Origin: Caldilinea sp. CFX5
Lineage (GTDB): Bacteria; Chloroflexota; Anaerolineae; Caldilineales; Caldilineaceae
Assembly (NCBI GenBank): GCA_021405325.1
Contig: QWII01000022.1
Coordinates: 47,371 to 111,370, forward strand
Length of the DNA: 64,000 nucleotides
Direction: 5' to 3'
Position numbers and translations under genes: made by a program
Part shown: positions 62,135-64,000 of the stretch, one piece after another
How positions within the stretch are numbered: the first letter of the stretch is position 1
Layout of the letters: each line of letters begins with the position of its first letter
Notes under the pieces: model-generated
What the model saw: the letters and a program-made list of their open reading frames with translations, nothing else
What the model was told of the DNA's origin: nothing
Database searches by the model: none

Positions 62135-63364
62135 ATGACTACCGTAGTGAGTGAGATTTATCTCGTCAATGTCACCGGGCGCGACCGTCCCGGCCTGGTT
62201 GCCAGTGTAACCGGCGTGCTGGCCGCACATGGCGTCAACGTGCTGGATATCGGCCAGGCCGTTATTCATGAACATATTTCGCTGGGGCTGCTGGTCGAGA
62301 TCCCGCCGCCTCATACCGCCACCATGGTGATGAAAGATCTGCTCTTTACCGGTCATGAATTGAGGGTGCAGGTCAACTTCACCCCGATTCCCCTGGAACA
62401 ATATGAGCGCTGGGTCAGCGATCAGGGCAAGGAGCGACGTATCATCACCATGATGGGGCGTAAGTTGAGCGCAGCGCAGGTTTCGGCCGTGGCCGCCATC
62501 TGCGCCGAAAACAACCTCAACATTGATGTGATCACCCGCCTCTCCGGTCGCCGGTCGATTGTCAACCCGGAGATTCACCCCAAGGCCGCCGTGCAACTGA
62601 CGGTGTCGGGGCCGGTGGCCGATGAACGGGCGCTGCGCAGCCGGTTGTTGCAAATTTCGCAGGAACTGGGCATTGACGTTTCGGCCCATGTCGATGACAT
62701 CTACCGGCGCAACCGGCGGCTGGTGGTCTTTGACATGGACTCGACGCTGGTGCAAGCCGAAGTGATCGACGAACTGGCAAAGCTGGCCGGCGTCGGTGAC
62801 GAGGTGGCGCGCATTACAGCGGCGGCCATGCGTGGCGAGTTGGATTTCAAAGCCAGTTTGACCCGTCGCGTTGCGCTGCTAGAGGGCTTGCCGGAACGTG
62901 TGCTGGCCGAAGTCGCCGCCGCCCTGCCGCTTATGGAAGGGGCCGAATGGGTGACGAGTACGCTCAAGCGGCTGGGCTACAAGATCGGCATCATCTCCGG
63001 CGGTTTTGACTACTTTGGTCGTCACCTGCAAGCCAAACTCGGCTTTGACTATGTCTACGCCAACCGCCTGGAAATTCAGGCTGGCAAACTGACCGGTCGC
63101 GTGCTGGGCGACATTATTGATGGCCCCGGCAAAGCCGCCCTGCTCCAACAGATCGCGCTGACCGAAAATATCAGCTTGGAACAGACCATCGCCGTCGGCG
63201 ATGGGGCCAACGACATCCCCATGTTGAGCATCGCCGGCATGGGTGTCGCTTTTCATGCCAAACCAATTGTGCGCGAAAAAGCCGAGCGCGCCATCTCCAA
63301 CTTGGGGCTGGATGGGCTGCTCTTCCTGATTGGTATCCGTGAACGGGAGTTTCGCCAGAAGTAG
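62135..63364 (+). CDS. serB: Phosphoserine phosphatase with ACT domains
   Basis: This protein of about 409 residues catalyses the last step of serine synthesis. Two ACT regulatory domains (EIYLVNVTGRDRPGLVASVT; IITMMGRKLSAAQVSAVAA) cover roughly residues 5-180. The HAD phosphatase domain follows, with the nucleophile Asp in VVFDMDSTLVQAEVIDELA, GIISGGFDYFG and VGDGANDIPMLSIAGMG. It should hydrolyse phosphoserine, with serine feedback likely through the ACT domains. The start at 62135 follows GAGAGG with a long spacing; an ATG at 62081, overlapping the Mut7-C gene by 11 bases, is the alternative. Confidence 0.92.
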   Translation: MTTVVSEIYLVNVTGRDRPGLVASVTGVLAAHGVNVLDIGQAVIHEHISLGLLVEIPPPHTATMVMKDLLFTGHELRVQVNFTPIPLEQYERWVSDQGKERRIITMMGRKLSAAQVSAVAAICAENNLNIDVITRLSGRRSIVNPEIHPKAAVQLTVSGPVADERALRSRLLQISQELGIDVSAHVDDIYRRNRRLVVFDMDSTLVQAEVIDELAKLAGVGDEVARITAAAMRGELDFKASLTRRVALLEGLPERVLAEVAAALPLMEGAEWVTSTLKRLGYKIGIISGGFDYFGRHLQAKLGFDYVYANRLEIQAGKLTGRVLGDIIDGPGKAALLQQIALTENISLEQTIAVGDGANDIPMLSIAGMGVAFHAKPIVREKAERAISNLGLDGLLFLIGIREREFRQK

Positions 63365-63390
63365 ACAAGCCGGTTCTGTTATACGGGGGG

Positions 63391-63520
63391 ACGCTGTCAA
63401 CGGATTCAGGGAGCGGATTGAACAGATTCTGGGTTTGTAATCTGTTCTTTGGACAGCGGTTTTAGAACGGATTCTTTATAGGCAATCCGCTCAATCTGTT
63501 CCCCGAATCGGTTGACAGCG
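63391..63520. repeat. Long imperfect palindrome
   Basis: Left end ACGCTGTCAACGGATTCAGG pairs with right end CCCCGAATCGGTTGACAGCG, with mismatches; inner parts (GAGCGGATTGAACAGATT and AATCCGCTCAATCTGTT) also pair. The interior contains a further pair, AGATTCTGGGTTTGTAATCT. It is probably a composite or variant palindrome that ends the serB transcript. Confidence 0.65.
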
Positions 63521-63552
63521 CCTCTGCGATAAATCAAGAAGGTTTTCAATCT

Positions 63553-64000
63553 ATGCAACTCGATGTTCGCACTGCCCTTGTGCTACGCCACCCGACGGCG
63601 CCGTCCGTTTTGCTCCTGCGCCGCAGCCCCACCAAGAAGCTCTTCCCCAACCTGATCACCGGCATCGGCGGCAAGGTCGAGTTGACGGCGGGCGAAGGTG
63701 AAGACCTGGTCGCGGCGGCCTGGCGTGAATTTCAGGAGGAGACGCTCATTCCGGCGGAATTGGTGGCCGACGTGCGCCTGCGCCTCTCGACCATCATCAG
63801 CCGCGGCGATCAACAGGTGTTGCTGCTCTGGTTGACCGGCCAGTTGCTTGCGCTCCCGCCCGATCTCAGTTGCACCGAGGGTGTGTTGGAATTTCATCCC
63901 GTCATCCAATTGCCGGTTGACGAAATGATTCCCACGGCGCGCCAGACTATCCCCTTTATTCTGGCCTTGGCGGTCGATGATCTGATCGTGTATAATGGTT
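63553..64000 (+). CDS. NUDIX hydrolase, cut at the window end
   Basis: The open frame from the ATG at 63553 (AGAAGG upstream) runs off the window after 149 codons. It shows the Nudix box pattern in GIGGKVELTAGEGEDLVAAA and AWREFQEETLIPAEL (REx2EE), and starts DVRTALVLRHPTAPSVLLLR. The length and motif resemble 8-oxo-dGTP-type or ADP-ribose pyrophosphatases. The C terminus is missing. Confidence 0.85.
   Translation, partial: MQLDVRTALVLRHPTAPSVLLLRRSPTKKLFPNLITGIGGKVELTAGEGEDLVAAAWREFQEETLIPAELVADVRLRLSTIISRGDQQVLLLWLTGQLLALPPDLSCTEGVLEFHPVIQLPVDEMIPTARQTIPFILALAVDDLIVYNG

Overview
The window is a bacterial chromosome segment of roughly mid-50s percent G+C. It carries no rRNA or tRNA gene that I could recognise, no CRISPR array and no intact insertion sequence. 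Gene content suggests Chloroflexota (an Anaerolineae/Caldilineae-type genome). The basis is an archaeal-type phosphoglycerate mutase placed with a dnaK-dnaJ-hspR-like operon, several Uma2 and Rpn-like PD-(D/E)XK proteins, a type III polyketide synthase, and large secreted proteins with Thr/Pro-rich stalks and a 'YLP' motif. This assignment is inference; no rRNA is present to confirm it.

Layout. 0.2-8 kb: phosphoribosyltransferase, DUF2267 protein, then a reverse-strand heat-shock block (hsp20; apgM-dnaK-dnaJ-merR/hspR type) and a DksA/TraR zinc-finger protein. 8-13 kb: methyltransferase-like protein, FAD oxidoreductase and type III PKS, which look like a small polyketide locus, followed by a two-domain fasciclin lipoprotein. 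13-17 kb: sugar-acid catabolism (Gfo/Idh/MocA dehydrogenase, mannonate dehydratase), KTSC and GNAT proteins. 17-27.5 kb: a 1387-residue BNR-repeat lipoprotein, zinc alcohol dehydrogenase, a decayed antitoxin-toxin locus, class III aminotransferase plus indoleamine 2,3-dioxygenase, Uma2, and a TIM-barrel epimerase. 27.6-28.6 kb: an RNA polymerase sigma factor whose C-terminal third matches the peptide-binding beta domain of Hsp70/DnaK. 28.7-36 kb: paralogous methyltransferases, Rpn-like nucleases, a P-loop kinase-like protein, a small two-gene cassette, an EamA transporter and a PhyH dioxygenase. 36-44.7 kb: a DUF11/YVTN surface protein, an amidase-family protein lacking its nucleophile serine, a mannuronan-epimerase-like beta-helix protein, and Uma2.

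44.9-61.2 kb is one long reverse-strand block. It combines surface-polysaccharide genes (two glycosyltransferases, a flippase, an acyltransferase, two membrane-anchored jelly-roll-type proteins) with signalling genes. The signalling genes are an H-NOX haem sensor next to an HNOBA hybrid histidine kinase, a second hybrid kinase, a stand-alone receiver, and a partner-switching set (SpoIIE-type phosphatase, RsbW-like ATPase, two STAS proteins). The simplest reading is a nitric-oxide-responsive control circuit for an exopolysaccharide or cell-surface programme. 61.5-64 kb: Mut7-C RNase-domain protein, serB and a NUDIX hydrolase cut by the window end.

Many intergenic gaps hold a long, often perfect inverted repeat, usually at gene 3' ends and mostly unrelated in sequence from one gap to the next. 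The strongest novelty candidate is the sigma factor-Hsp70 substrate-binding-domain fusion at 27636-28589, which could couple unfolded-protein or chaperone sensing directly to transcription.
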